Shown: piece after piece, positions 6,094-12,381 of the stretch
Numbering within the stretch: position 1 is the stretch's first letter
Layout: every line of letters starts with the position of its first letter
DNA from: an uncultured Mycobacterium sp.
GTDB lineage: Bacteria; Actinomycetota; Actinomycetes; Mycobacteriales; Mycobacteriaceae
DNA: 37,504 bases
Assembly: GCA_900078375.1 (NCBI GenBank)
Contig: FLQS01000055.1
Span: 1-37,504, forward strand
Direction of reading: 5' to 3'
Notes under the pieces: generated by a model
Told to the model about the DNA's origin: nothing
Databases searched by the model: none
The model's input: the letters and a program-made list of their open reading frames with translations, nothing else
Made by a program: the position numbers and the translations under genes

Positions 6094-7428
6094 TTACAGA
6101 CTCCAGGCCATCCGGAACTTCTCCGTCAGTGCCTCGGGGTCCAGATGCGAATACGTCTCGTGCTCGTAGCGGCGAACGGCGACCAGCACGTTGACGGCCG
6201 CATCGCCGAGGATGGCCCGCAGCCGCGCGGAGTCGTCCAACGCGGTGATCTGCTCGGCCTGGTCGGTGCTCAGCACCACCGTGCCCGCGGCGGTGCGCGC
6301 GTCGTCGGACAGGGTGGCCGGATCGACGGGAGTCTCCGGCGGTAGCGCGGCGCCGCGTTCGATCCCGTCGAGTGCCAGGCCCAGGATCGCCGCGGTGGCG
6401 AAGTACGGGTTGGCCGACGGGTCGACGATCTTGACCTCGACGTTGGCCCCGTACGGGTTGCCGTGCGTGCCGCGCACGAATCGCACTGCCGCTTCCCGGT
6501 TCTCAGTGCCCCAGCACGCGTATGCCCCGGCCCAATTGCCCGGCTTCATCCGCTGTCCGGACACGATCGAGCCGCAGAAGATCAGCTGCGCCTGCGGCAG
6601 CCCACTGACGATCCCTCCGATCGCGCTCTCTCCTTCCGGGGTCATGCCCTGCGCGCCGGTGCCGCCGGAGAATACCGGCGAGTCCCCGTGCAGCAGTGAA
6701 AAGTGTTGATGTGCGCCCGAACCCACACTTCCGGCGAACGGCACCGGGGACAGGCTCACCCGGACGCCGTACCTGCGGGCCACCCGGCTGATGATGATCC
6801 GGGCCAGGATCAACTGGTCGGCAGCGGCCACCGGAGACTTCGGCGTCAGCGAGATCTCGAACTGATTGATGCCGTACTCGGGATGGAACTGCTCGATGCC
6901 GACACCGGCCGCGGCCGCGGCGACGGTCACATCCCGGACGAAACCCTCGTACTCCAGCACGCCGGCGAGCCCGTACTGGGCCCACAGGTTGCCCGGCAAC
7001 CGGCTGCCGTCGGGATCCACGAGCAGGAACTCGATCTCGTGGCCGACCAGAGCCCGCAATCCGGCCTGCGCCAACCGGGACTCGATGCGCGCCAGCGTGC
7101 CGCGCGCACACGCCGGGATCGGGTTGCCGTCCTGATCGAAGAAGGAGGCGGGCGCCCACGCCAGGCCGTCGCCGATATTTCGGAGCGCCTCAAGATCGAT
7201 CCGGATCCGTTGGTCGCCGACGACGCTGATGCCCTCGGCGAAGGCGATCCCGGCGCGATCGATGGCGAATCCATGGGTAACCGGGCTGAACCCGAGCCCC
7301 GGATCGGCGAACGCGTTGAGCCGGCGGACCGGCACGGTCTTGGCGTGCGTCAGTCCCGCGGCGGTGGCGACCGTCCCGACGACGGCGTCCACCCCGTCGG
7401 ATTCCAATTGGGTAGCCGTTGTGGTCAT
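6094..7428 (-). CDS. glutamine-synthetase-family ligase (FluG C-terminal / PuuA type)
   Basis: About 444 residues, shorter than true GlnA. The family motifs are in order: GHEIEFLL (metal Glu), a central GSGAHQHFSL (the G-x-G-x-H-x-H-x-S active-site signature), SGQRMKPGNWAGAYACWG, ENREAAVRF (substrate and ATP arginines) and DPSANPYFATAA. There is no adenylylation-tyrosine loop that I can see, so GlnE control is unlikely. Such enzymes join glutamate to an amine using ATP (gamma-glutamyl-polyamine, -ethanolamine or -aniline synthetases); the acceptor here is unknown. The ATG at 7428 is preferred; a GTG at 7449 with an upstream GGGGG is an alternative and adds seven residues. It is the first gene of the operon with the amidohydrolase. 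Confidence 0.82.
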   Translation of the reverse strand: MTTTATQLESDGVDAVVGTVATAAGLTHAKTVPVRRLNAFADPGLGFSPVTHGFAIDRAGIAFAEGISVVGDQRIRIDLEALRNIGDGLAWAPASFFDQDGNPIPACARGTLARIESRLAQAGLRALVGHEIEFLLVDPDGSRLPGNLWAQYGLAGVLEYEGFVRDVTVAAAAAGVGIEQFHPEYGINQFEISLTPKSPVAAADQLILARIIISRVARRYGVRVSLSPVPFAGSVGSGAHQHFSLLHGDSPVFSGGTGAQGMTPEGESAIGGIVSGLPQAQLIFCGSIVSGQRMKPGNWAGAYACWGTENREAAVRFVRGTHGNPYGANVEVKIVDPSANPYFATAAILGLALDGIERGAALPPETPVDPATLSDDARTAAGTVVLSTDQAEQITALDDSARLRAILGDAAVNVLVAVRRYEHETYSHLDPEALTEKFRMAWSL

Positions 7429-7474
7429 GGCGGATATTCTGCCGACCACACCCCCAGGTTGCGCCCGATAACGG

Positions 7475-7972
7475 CTATGCGCGGCTGGGCAGTGTCAGCT
7501 TGCAGCTCTGCCCGATGTCCAATGTGCTGAGCATGCGGCCCATACCGATCCACATCGCGCACGACAATGTCAGGTCGGCCAGCAGCTCATCGGAGAATTG
7601 CGCGTGGGCCCGATCCCAGAAGTCCTCGTCGTACTTGAGGTTCACGTGGTCGGTGCCGAACCGATGGGCGAACTCGGCGGCGACGCGCTCCTGCTCGCTG
7701 TAGCCCGGCCAGGTCTGCCACTCCAGGGCGTGGTCGTAGAGCTCCTCGTCGACTCCGGCAGCGGGGCCGTCGGCGTCGCGGGTGTTCTGGCACAAGACGC
7801 ATTCGTTGTCGTGAGCGATCACCGCACGGGCGAGCTCGCGAACCCGCATCGGCAGGCGGTTCTTGTCGCTGTAGACGGCACCGCTGAAGCCGGCCATCGC
7901 CGTTCCGATATCCGGGGACTTGACGATCCAGCCAGCGACGTCGTCTTCAGCGAAGTTTCCGATTCGGCTCAT
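7475..7972 (-). CDS. carboxymuconolactone decarboxylase / AhpD-like protein
   Basis: A 165-residue all-helical CMD-family protein. The redox motif NECVLCQN holds the Cys pair C58 and C61, preceded by the usual helix (VRELARAVIAHDN). In AhpD and relatives this C-x-x-C pair is the thiol active site for peroxide reduction or thiol exchange. It is followed by the expected second helical half (YSEQERVAAEFAHRFG, then LADLTLSCAMWIGMGRML). The ATG at 7972 gives a start typical of the family; no strong ribosome binding site is seen. It stands alone between the GS-like gene (start at 7428 or 7449) and bfr. A KstR-like box lies 31 bases upstream, so it may belong to the sterol-catabolism regulon. The exact reaction is unknown. 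Confidence 0.82.
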   Translation of the reverse strand: MSRIGNFAEDDVAGWIVKSPDIGTAMAGFSGAVYSDKNRLPMRVRELARAVIAHDNECVLCQNTRDADGPAAGVDEELYDHALEWQTWPGYSEQERVAAEFAHRFGTDHVNLKYDEDFWDRAHAQFSDELLADLTLSCAMWIGMGRMLSTLDIGQSCKLTLPSRA

Positions 7973-8002
7973 GGCGCGATGGTACGCCGGGCGAGGCGAA
8001 TC

Positions 8003-8016
8003 TGGAACGTGTTCTA
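8003..8016. promoter_or_regulatory. KstR-like operator upstream of the CMD gene
   Basis: TGGAACGTGTTCTA fits the KstR consensus TnnAACnnGTTnnA at every fixed position. KstR is the TetR-family repressor of cholesterol-catabolism genes in mycobacteria. It lies in the 67-base gap between the CMD gene start (7972) and the bfr stop (8040), where a promoter for the CMD gene should be. The fixed positions number only eight, so chance matches occur; placement raises the odds. Confidence 0.5.
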
Positions 8017-8039
8017 GTTTTTTGCCGACGAGGTTGTGG

Positions 8040-8519
8040 TCAGCTCGGCGGGCGCGACACGCACTGCGCGGAGTAGAGCTCGACGCCCAGTTTGTCCATC
8101 AGCTTGAGCTGCGTCTCGAGGTAGTCGATGTGGTGTTCCTCGTCGGCCACGATCTCCTCGAAGAGGTTTGCGGTAGTGGAGTCCAGCTTCTCGCGGCACA
8201 GGATGATGGCCGGCTTGAGGCGACCCACCACCTCGTATTCGATCGCCAGATCGCTTTCGAACTGCTCGCGCAGGGTCTGGCCGACGCGAAGCGAACCCAG
8301 CCGCTGATAGTTGGGCAGGCCGTCGAGGAGCAGGATGCGGTCGGTGATGGCCTCGGCGTGCCGCATCTCGTCGAAGGATTCGTCCCTGGTGTGCTTGGCC
8401 AGCTCGGTGAATCCCCAGTTGTCCTGCATCTTCGAGTGCAGGAAGTACTGATTGATCGCGGTCAATTCGCTGGTGAGCTGCTCGTTGAGGAGGCGAAGGA
8501 CTTCCGGGTCACCTTGCAT
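8040..8519 (-). CDS. bfr: bacterioferritin (haem-containing ferritin)
   Basis: A 159-residue protein starting MQGDPEVLRLLNEQLTSELT, the usual mycobacterial BfrA start; the open frame to 8570 adds only low-quality sequence. All ferroxidase ligands are in place: E18, E51, H54, E94, E127 and H130. M52, the haem axial ligand, is also present. It forms a 24-subunit shell that oxidises Fe(II) and stores iron in the cytoplasm. The divergent neighbour encodes bacterioferritin-associated ferredoxin, which reduces the haem to release iron. The intergenic region holds two IdeR-like boxes, so expression should follow iron level; in mycobacteria IdeR with iron activates bfrA. The call is very sure. Confidence 0.96.
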   Translation of the reverse strand: MQGDPEVLRLLNEQLTSELTAINQYFLHSKMQDNWGFTELAKHTRDESFDEMRHAEAITDRILLLDGLPNYQRLGSLRVGQTLREQFESDLAIEYEVVGRLKPAIILCREKLDSTTANLFEEIVADEEHHIDYLETQLKLMDKLGVELYSAQCVSRPPS

Positions 8520-8579
8520 GGCACCAACCCTAATGCAGGGCCGCCGAGGGTCTCGCGAAGTTCGAGCCACCGGGGTGTT

Positions 8580-8598
8580 GTAGGCACGCCTAACTAAG
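8580..8598. promoter_or_regulatory. IdeR-like iron box, bfr side
   Basis: The minus strand reads CTTAGTTAGGCGTGCCTAC. Against the IdeR consensus TTAGGTTAGGCTAACCTAA, 12 of 19 positions match, including GTTAGGC and CCTA. It lies about 61 bases before the bfr start and overlaps the stronger box by four bases. M. tuberculosis bfrA also has paired iron boxes. Confidence 0.45.
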
Positions 8599-8613
8599 GT
8601 TAGTCTCCACTAA
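8595..8613. promoter_or_regulatory. IdeR-like iron box between bfr and bfd
   Basis: TAAGGTTAGTCTCCACTAA matches 14 of 19 positions of the IdeR consensus; its left half is nearly perfect. It lies 43 bases before the bfd start and 76 before the bfr start, between divergent promoters. IdeR-Fe(II) binding here would couple both genes to iron supply. Confidence 0.6.
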
Positions 8614-8655
8614 TAAGTCCGAAGCGACGCCGCCTGCGATGAGAGGGAAGCGCTG

Positions 8656-8913
8656 ATGTACGTATGCCTCTGTGCGGGGGCTACCAGTGCGACCGTCCGA
8701 GAAGTCGTCGCCGGTGGAGCGTCCACGTCCAATCAGGTCGCGGCGGCCTGTGGCGCGGGAGGCGATTGCGGGCGGTGCCGTCGCACCGTGCGGGCCATCA
8801 TCGAGCAGCACTTCGCCGCTGCCGGGGGCGAGTCGCCCTGCCGGCAGTGCACCGGCAATGTTTTCTGCCAGTTGCACGCCGGCGCCCGCCGCGCCTCGGC
8901 GCGGGCCAGCTGA
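8656..8913 (+). CDS. bfd: bacterioferritin-associated ferredoxin
   Basis: An 85-residue protein starting MYVCLCAGATSATVREVVAG. The [2Fe-2S] ligands C4, C6, C38 and C41 are present with the Bfd spacing (C-x-C then about 31 residues then C-x2-C). The first 50 residues match the Bfd fold. The rest adds three more Cys (SPCRQCTG and FCQL) that are not part of the classic core; they may be a mycobacterial extension. Bfd passes electrons to bacterioferritin haem to mobilise stored iron, so the divergent bfr gene is the expected partner. GAGAGGGA precedes the ATG. The stop is one base from the stop of the convergent enoyl-CoA hydratase gene. Confidence 0.9.
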   Translation: MYVCLCAGATSATVREVVAGGASTSNQVAAACGAGGDCGRCRRTVRAIIEQHFAAAGGESPCRQCTGNVFCQLHAGARRASARAS

Positions 8914-8914
8914 C

Positions 8915-9670
8915 CTACGACTTGCCGCGGTGAAAGTCCGCCAGCGCCTCGGCGTTGGCGGCGGCGCCCATCAACTTCTCGAAGAACGCGTTCTCCCGGG
9001 CTGTCGCCTCGGCGATCCCGGGACGCAGCGGTTCGACCATCGTCTGTTTGACCGCAATCAGGCTCGAAATAGGCCGGGAGGCAAGCACTTCGGCGTGCTT
9101 ACGCGCGTCGGCGATCAATTCGTCGGGTTCGCTGACCCGCCACACCAGGCCCATGCGCAGTGCCTCGGTGGCATCCACCCATTCCGAGGACATCAGCAGC
9201 CAGGCGGCGTTCTGCCGACCGATCAACTGCGGCAACAGATATGACGAGGCCGCCTCGGGCGCGACACCCAGGCTGGTGAACGGGCACTTCAGTCGTGCGG
9301 TCGAGGACATGAACGCAAGGTCCGCGTAGCCGAGGATCGTCGCGCCGATACCGAGGCCGACACCGTTGATCGCACAGATCAGCGGCTTGGGAAACTGGCT
9401 CAGCGCGGTGATCAGGCCGGGAAATCCATGTGTGCCCGCAGCGAAATCGGGATCGGTGATGCGGGCCTGCATATCGCCGAGATCCTGGCCGGCGCTGAAC
9501 GCGCGGCCGGCGCCGGTGATCAGGACGACGGCCACCTCGGGATCCTCGGCCGCGGCCAGGAGGGCGTCGGCGGTGGCGTCGTAGAGCGCCTCGTTGAAGG
9601 CGTTGAGGGCCTCGGGGCGATTGAGGGTGATCGTGCGGACCCGGTTCTCGTCTTCGATGAGGAGCGTCAC
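8915..9670 (-). CDS. enoyl-CoA hydratase/isomerase family protein (crotonase fold)
   Basis: 251 residues from the GTG at 9670 (MTLLIEDENRVRTITLNRPE). The upstream part of the open frame to 10006 is Pro/Thr/Ser-rich shadow of the HNH gene and is left out. Crotonase marks: LNRPEALNAFN, then VVLITGAGRAFSAGQDLGDM, where AFSAGQDL forms the first oxyanion-hole part, then KPLICAINGVGLGIGATILG for the second. The LGVAPEAASSYLLPQLIG segment covers the position of the second catalytic Glu; Glu is present in APEAAS. It acts on acyl-CoA esters in fatty-acid or related degradation; the exact substrate cannot be told. There is no clear ribosome binding site. The gene lies downstream of the HNH gene on the same strand with a 58-base gap. 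Confidence 0.85.
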   Translation of the reverse strand: MTLLIEDENRVRTITLNRPEALNAFNEALYDATADALLAAAEDPEVAVVLITGAGRAFSAGQDLGDMQARITDPDFAAGTHGFPGLITALSQFPKPLICAINGVGLGIGATILGYADLAFMSSTARLKCPFTSLGVAPEAASSYLLPQLIGRQNAAWLLMSSEWVDATEALRMGLVWRVSEPDELIADARKHAEVLASRPISSLIAVKQTMVEPLRPGIAEATARENAFFEKLMGAAANAEALADFHRGKS

Positions 9671-9728
9671 GCGCGGAAGCCTAACCAGGTGACGATGTGC
9701 GATGGGCGGAGGGACCCGGCAGCTGGGA

Positions 9729-11012
9729 CTAGCCGCCTTCGTCGTCTTTGGGCAGGAAGCATTCGGGGTGGTGATATGTGTTGACGCCGCCGCGGAGCGG
9801 TACGCCTGGCGGTGGACTCCATTCGGTGTTGCCGTTGGGCAACTGCTGCGTGGTCCAGCCCTCGTTCTCCACCAAGAGGTTGTCGCATTTGCAGGCGAGG
9901 GTGAGGTGGTCGATGTCGGTGGTGCCGCCGTGTTTCCAGTCTGTGGTGGCGTGGTGGACTTGGCTGTTGTAGCCGTTGACGGTGCAGCCGGGTGCGGTGC
10001 AGCCACGGTATTTGGCCAGCAACATGATGCGCTGATCCGCTGAGGCGAGCCGCTTGGATCTGCCCAACCACAAGGACTTTCCGGTGACCCCGTCGAACAC
10101 CGCCAAGTAGTTGTACGAGGGCACAGCCTTACCGATCAGATCCGAGACCGGTATCAACGTGCCCCCGGCCGTGACCGCGTGACCGGCACCGGCCTGCAGC
10201 TCCTGCAGGGTCGTTGTGACGATCATGGTCACGGGTAACCCATTGTGCTGGCCTAGTTTCGGATCGCCCAGCCGACCACCCACCAACTCAGCTAGCGCAT
10301 CATGCTGGCGCTGACTGTGACTGCGTAGATCGTCGGGCCGCGGTGCGGCGAAGTTGGCCAGCCAGGCGTCGAGCATCGCGCGCAACTCCGGGGTGGCCAC
10401 CAATTTCGCGACGCTCATCCCGTCGGCGCGCTGACCACCGCACCATAGGAAGCCACGCTTGCGAGCCCGGTCTTCTTCCGAGAACTTCCCGTCGGGGTTG
10501 AGGTGGGTGGCCAGCCGGTCGGCGACCTTCTCCAGCTGATCGGGCCGCAGATTCCGGGCATGCTCAGCCAGCGACTTCTCGGCTTTGCCGACCTCGACCG
10601 GACCGACGTGTTCGGGCAGGTTGCGGAAGAACTTCTGGATGACCCGCACGTGCTCACCGTCGAGATCCCCGGCCGCCCACGCCGTGGCCGTCGCCGGCAA
10701 AAGCGGCGGCAGTGCCTGGCCGGTCAGCGCGGTGCGCGGTGTCAACTGCTCGGCATCACGGACCCGGCGCTTAGCCGCAGGACGGCTGATCCGCATCACA
10801 TCGGCCAACACGATCGGGATCGGCGGACAACCCTCGTACCGCTCGAGATGCGTGATCTGCTCGTGTGACACCGCGACCTGCCGACGGATCGCGGTTTCCA
10901 GTCGCCGTAGGGCCTCGAAGCGTTCCGGCGCTGGCAGTACCTCGATGTCGGCGGCGCCCAACAATTCGACCGCGGCGTCGAGTCTATCCAGCGCCGCCAT
11001 GATCGAACCCAT
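9729..11012 (-). CDS. DUF222 / HNH endonuclease-domain protein (13E12 repeat family)
   Basis: A 427-residue protein with a long N-terminal helical DUF222 region (about residues 10-300) and a C-terminal HNH motif. In the HNH motif, KYRGCTAPGCTVNG provides a Cys pair, QVHHATTDW the His pair and DIDHLTLACKCDN the remaining metal ligands. This is the 13E12-type family, found in many copies per mycobacterial genome and often rearranging by recombination; in M. tuberculosis a copy (REP13E12) serves as a phage attachment site. The nuclease activity is plausible but rarely shown. The ATG at 11012 is preferred; M5 at 11000 is an alternative. The upstream region carries direct repeats resembling DnaA boxes. 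The domain call is sure; the role is not known. Confidence 0.85.
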   Translation of the reverse strand: MGSIMAALDRLDAAVELLGAADIEVLPAPERFEALRRLETAIRRQVAVSHEQITHLERYEGCPPIPIVLADVMRISRPAAKRRVRDAEQLTPRTALTGQALPPLLPATATAWAAGDLDGEHVRVIQKFFRNLPEHVGPVEVGKAEKSLAEHARNLRPDQLEKVADRLATHLNPDGKFSEEDRARKRGFLWCGGQRADGMSVAKLVATPELRAMLDAWLANFAAPRPDDLRSHSQRQHDALAELVGGRLGDPKLGQHNGLPVTMIVTTTLQELQAGAGHAVTAGGTLIPVSDLIGKAVPSYNYLAVFDGVTGKSLWLGRSKRLASADQRIMLLAKYRGCTAPGCTVNGYNSQVHHATTDWKHGGTTDIDHLTLACKCDNLLVENEGWTTQQLPNGNTEWSPPPGVPLRGGVNTYHHPECFLPKDDEGG

Positions 11013-11048
11013 GTTCGGATTCTATGCTTGGGTGGCGACAAAAATGAC

Positions 11049-11098
11049 CCCTGCGCCCACTCTGTGGACGAACCCCGGACTGTGGAAAACCCTGCGCC
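11049..11098. repeat. paired direct repeats upstream of the DUF222/HNH gene, DnaA-box-like
   Basis: CTGTGGACGAACCC (11062-11075) and CTGTGGAAAACCC (11080-11092) are direct repeats, flanked outside by two exact copies of CCCTGCGCC (11049-11057 and 11090-11098). On the minus strand the inner repeats contain TCGTCCACA and TTTTCCACA, each 8 of 9 to the mycobacterial DnaA box TTGTCCACA. They lie 50-80 bases before the HNH start. They may be a binding site, a recombination scar or the HNH protein's own target. Confidence 0.45.
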
Positions 11099-11144
11099 GC
11101 TTCGGGCTTCGGGCGTGGTCTGCCGACCTTATTGCCAGATTGCC

Positions 11145-11588
11145 CTAGCCGTTGGAGTACACCCGGGTCGGTGCGACCAGGACGGCAACCCGGCCCTGCT
11201 CGACCATGGTTTGGTCGTACTCGGCCCAGTTGTCATGGGTGCCACCACAAGCGGTGAACACCTCGCGCAGCAGCAGCCGCAGCTGGTCGGCCCCGCCCAG
11301 CCACGCCGGCGCGTCGTCGGGACCGGCGAGCTCAGCGCGGCCCTCCACCGTCGCCCACTGCCAGCCGTCGCGGAACGTGAGCGTCACCGCCGGCCGCGCC
11401 CGCAGGTTCGCCAGCTTGACCCGTCCGTACGTGACGAAGGCCAGCACCGGCTCGCCGCTGGCCGGGTGCGCCAGGATCCCGGCGTTGATCAGCGAGGCCT
11501 GAATGGTGTTGTCGGCCCGCAGTGTCGACACCACCGCCAGGCCACGGTCGGCGTGGGCGAGTGCGACGGCCTCGTCGAGCGTGGTCAT
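11145..11588 (-). CDS. PPOX-class F420/FMN-dependent oxidoreductase
   Basis: 147 residues from the ATG at 11588 (MTTLDEAVALAHADRGLAVV). The split-barrel pyridoxamine-phosphate-oxidase-like fold is recognised from VVSTLRADNTIQASLINAG, VLAFVTYGRVKLANLRARP and VTLTFRDGWQWATVEGRAEL, with a C-terminal YDQTMVEQGRVAVLVAPTRVY. Mycobacterial relatives bind F420 or FMN and reduce or oxidise small molecules; which cofactor applies here is not fixed by sequence. The start overlaps the stop of the EthD-like gene (ATGA), so the pair is translated together. Upstream frames of the longer reading belong to that neighbour. Confidence 0.82.
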   Translation of the reverse strand: MTTLDEAVALAHADRGLAVVSTLRADNTIQASLINAGILAHPASGEPVLAFVTYGRVKLANLRARPAVTLTFRDGWQWATVEGRAELAGPDDAPAWLGGADQLRLLLREVFTACGGTHDNWAEYDQTMVEQGRVAVLVAPTRVYSNG

Positions 11589-12295
11589 GCGTGCTCGGTC
11601 TGGAACGGACTCCGAAAGAGGTAGCGGCTGGTCGGCACCGCGTCGATGTTGACGTTCGCCCCGAACGCCGCTGTGCTGGCGACCATCTGCTCCATCCGGC
11701 TCTGCAAGTCGGCGTCGTCGGCGGCGCCGAAGAACGCATGCAGGCTTTTGACGGACTCGATGGGGAAATGCTCCTCGACGATCGCATTGATCACCGGCGC
11801 ATCCTCGGTGAGCGCGCGTACCACGTAGTTCTGCACGTAGGTGAAGGTCGACTGGGTGGCGATCGCCACCGGCGTGTGGTTGCCGTGCCAGCGGGACAGC
11901 CACGTCTGCTCATCCATATCGGCCGGCCGCCGCAGCAGCGCCATATTGGCCAGCCCCGGCGACCGCTCGCCGGGCGGTGTCACCGGCGGAGGCAGCGGAG
12001 CCGACTCGGTGACCAGGTAGGCGCCGATCTCCTCGGCCTGGTGGCCGAGCAATTCCAGCGCCATGAGTACCTGATCGCCGTAGTACTGCTGGGTCCACAG
12101 GCTGACCAACGCCTGCACCGGCGGATCCAGCACCGTCAACGTCATCAGCGAATCGCGGACGTCGGCGTCTCGGACGTTGATCGTCAGCCCGGGCAGCCCC
12201 AGGGCGAGCAGCTCCCGGGCCACCGGACCGCGCAGGTTCTCGGCCCACTCGTCGTCGGCCGCGCCGGTGCGCAGTGTGACTATCACCTTCTCCAT
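11585..12295 (-). CDS. EthD-like (dimeric alpha-beta barrel) domain protein
   Basis: 236 residues from the ATG at 12295 (MEKVIVTLRTG), with GGTAGG about 9 bases upstream; a TTG at 12304 is possible. Two ferredoxin-like halves are suggested: the N-terminal half (VIVTLRTGAADDEWAENLRG) and a second half with LLRRPADMDEQTWLSRWHGN and HTPVAIATQSTFTYVQNYVV. The pattern R-x-D-x-x-x-F/W-x-x-x-W-x-x-x-H is the EthD hallmark. EthD-type proteins accompany P450 and ring-degrading systems, but no P450 gene is nearby. The ATGA overlap with the PPOX gene suggests a joint oxidative or detoxifying step, which is inference. Confidence 0.7.
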   Translation of the reverse strand: MEKVIVTLRTGAADDEWAENLRGPVARELLALGLPGLTINVRDADVRDSLMTLTVLDPPVQALVSLWTQQYYGDQVLMALELLGHQAEEIGAYLVTESAPLPPPVTPPGERSPGLANMALLRRPADMDEQTWLSRWHGNHTPVAIATQSTFTYVQNYVVRALTEDAPVINAIVEEHFPIESVKSLHAFFGAADDADLQSRMEQMVASTAAFGANVNIDAVPTSRYLFRSPFQTEHA

Positions 12296-12381
12296 GACTG
12301 GCAACCTACCCGCCGATCCGGCGTAGGCTGGCGCGCCTCAGGGGAGCGCGAACTGGCCACCCCGTCGGCTAGGGAGGACCG

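Noticed and set aside
9671..9690. Possible IdeR box upstream of the enoyl-CoA hydratase
   Set aside because: GGTTAGGCT matches one half, but only about 10 of 19 positions overall, with no second half.
9671..10006. N-terminal extension of the enoyl-CoA hydratase frame
   Set aside because: Pro/Thr/Ser-rich and overlaps the HNH gene; the crotonase domain starts right after the GTG at 9670.
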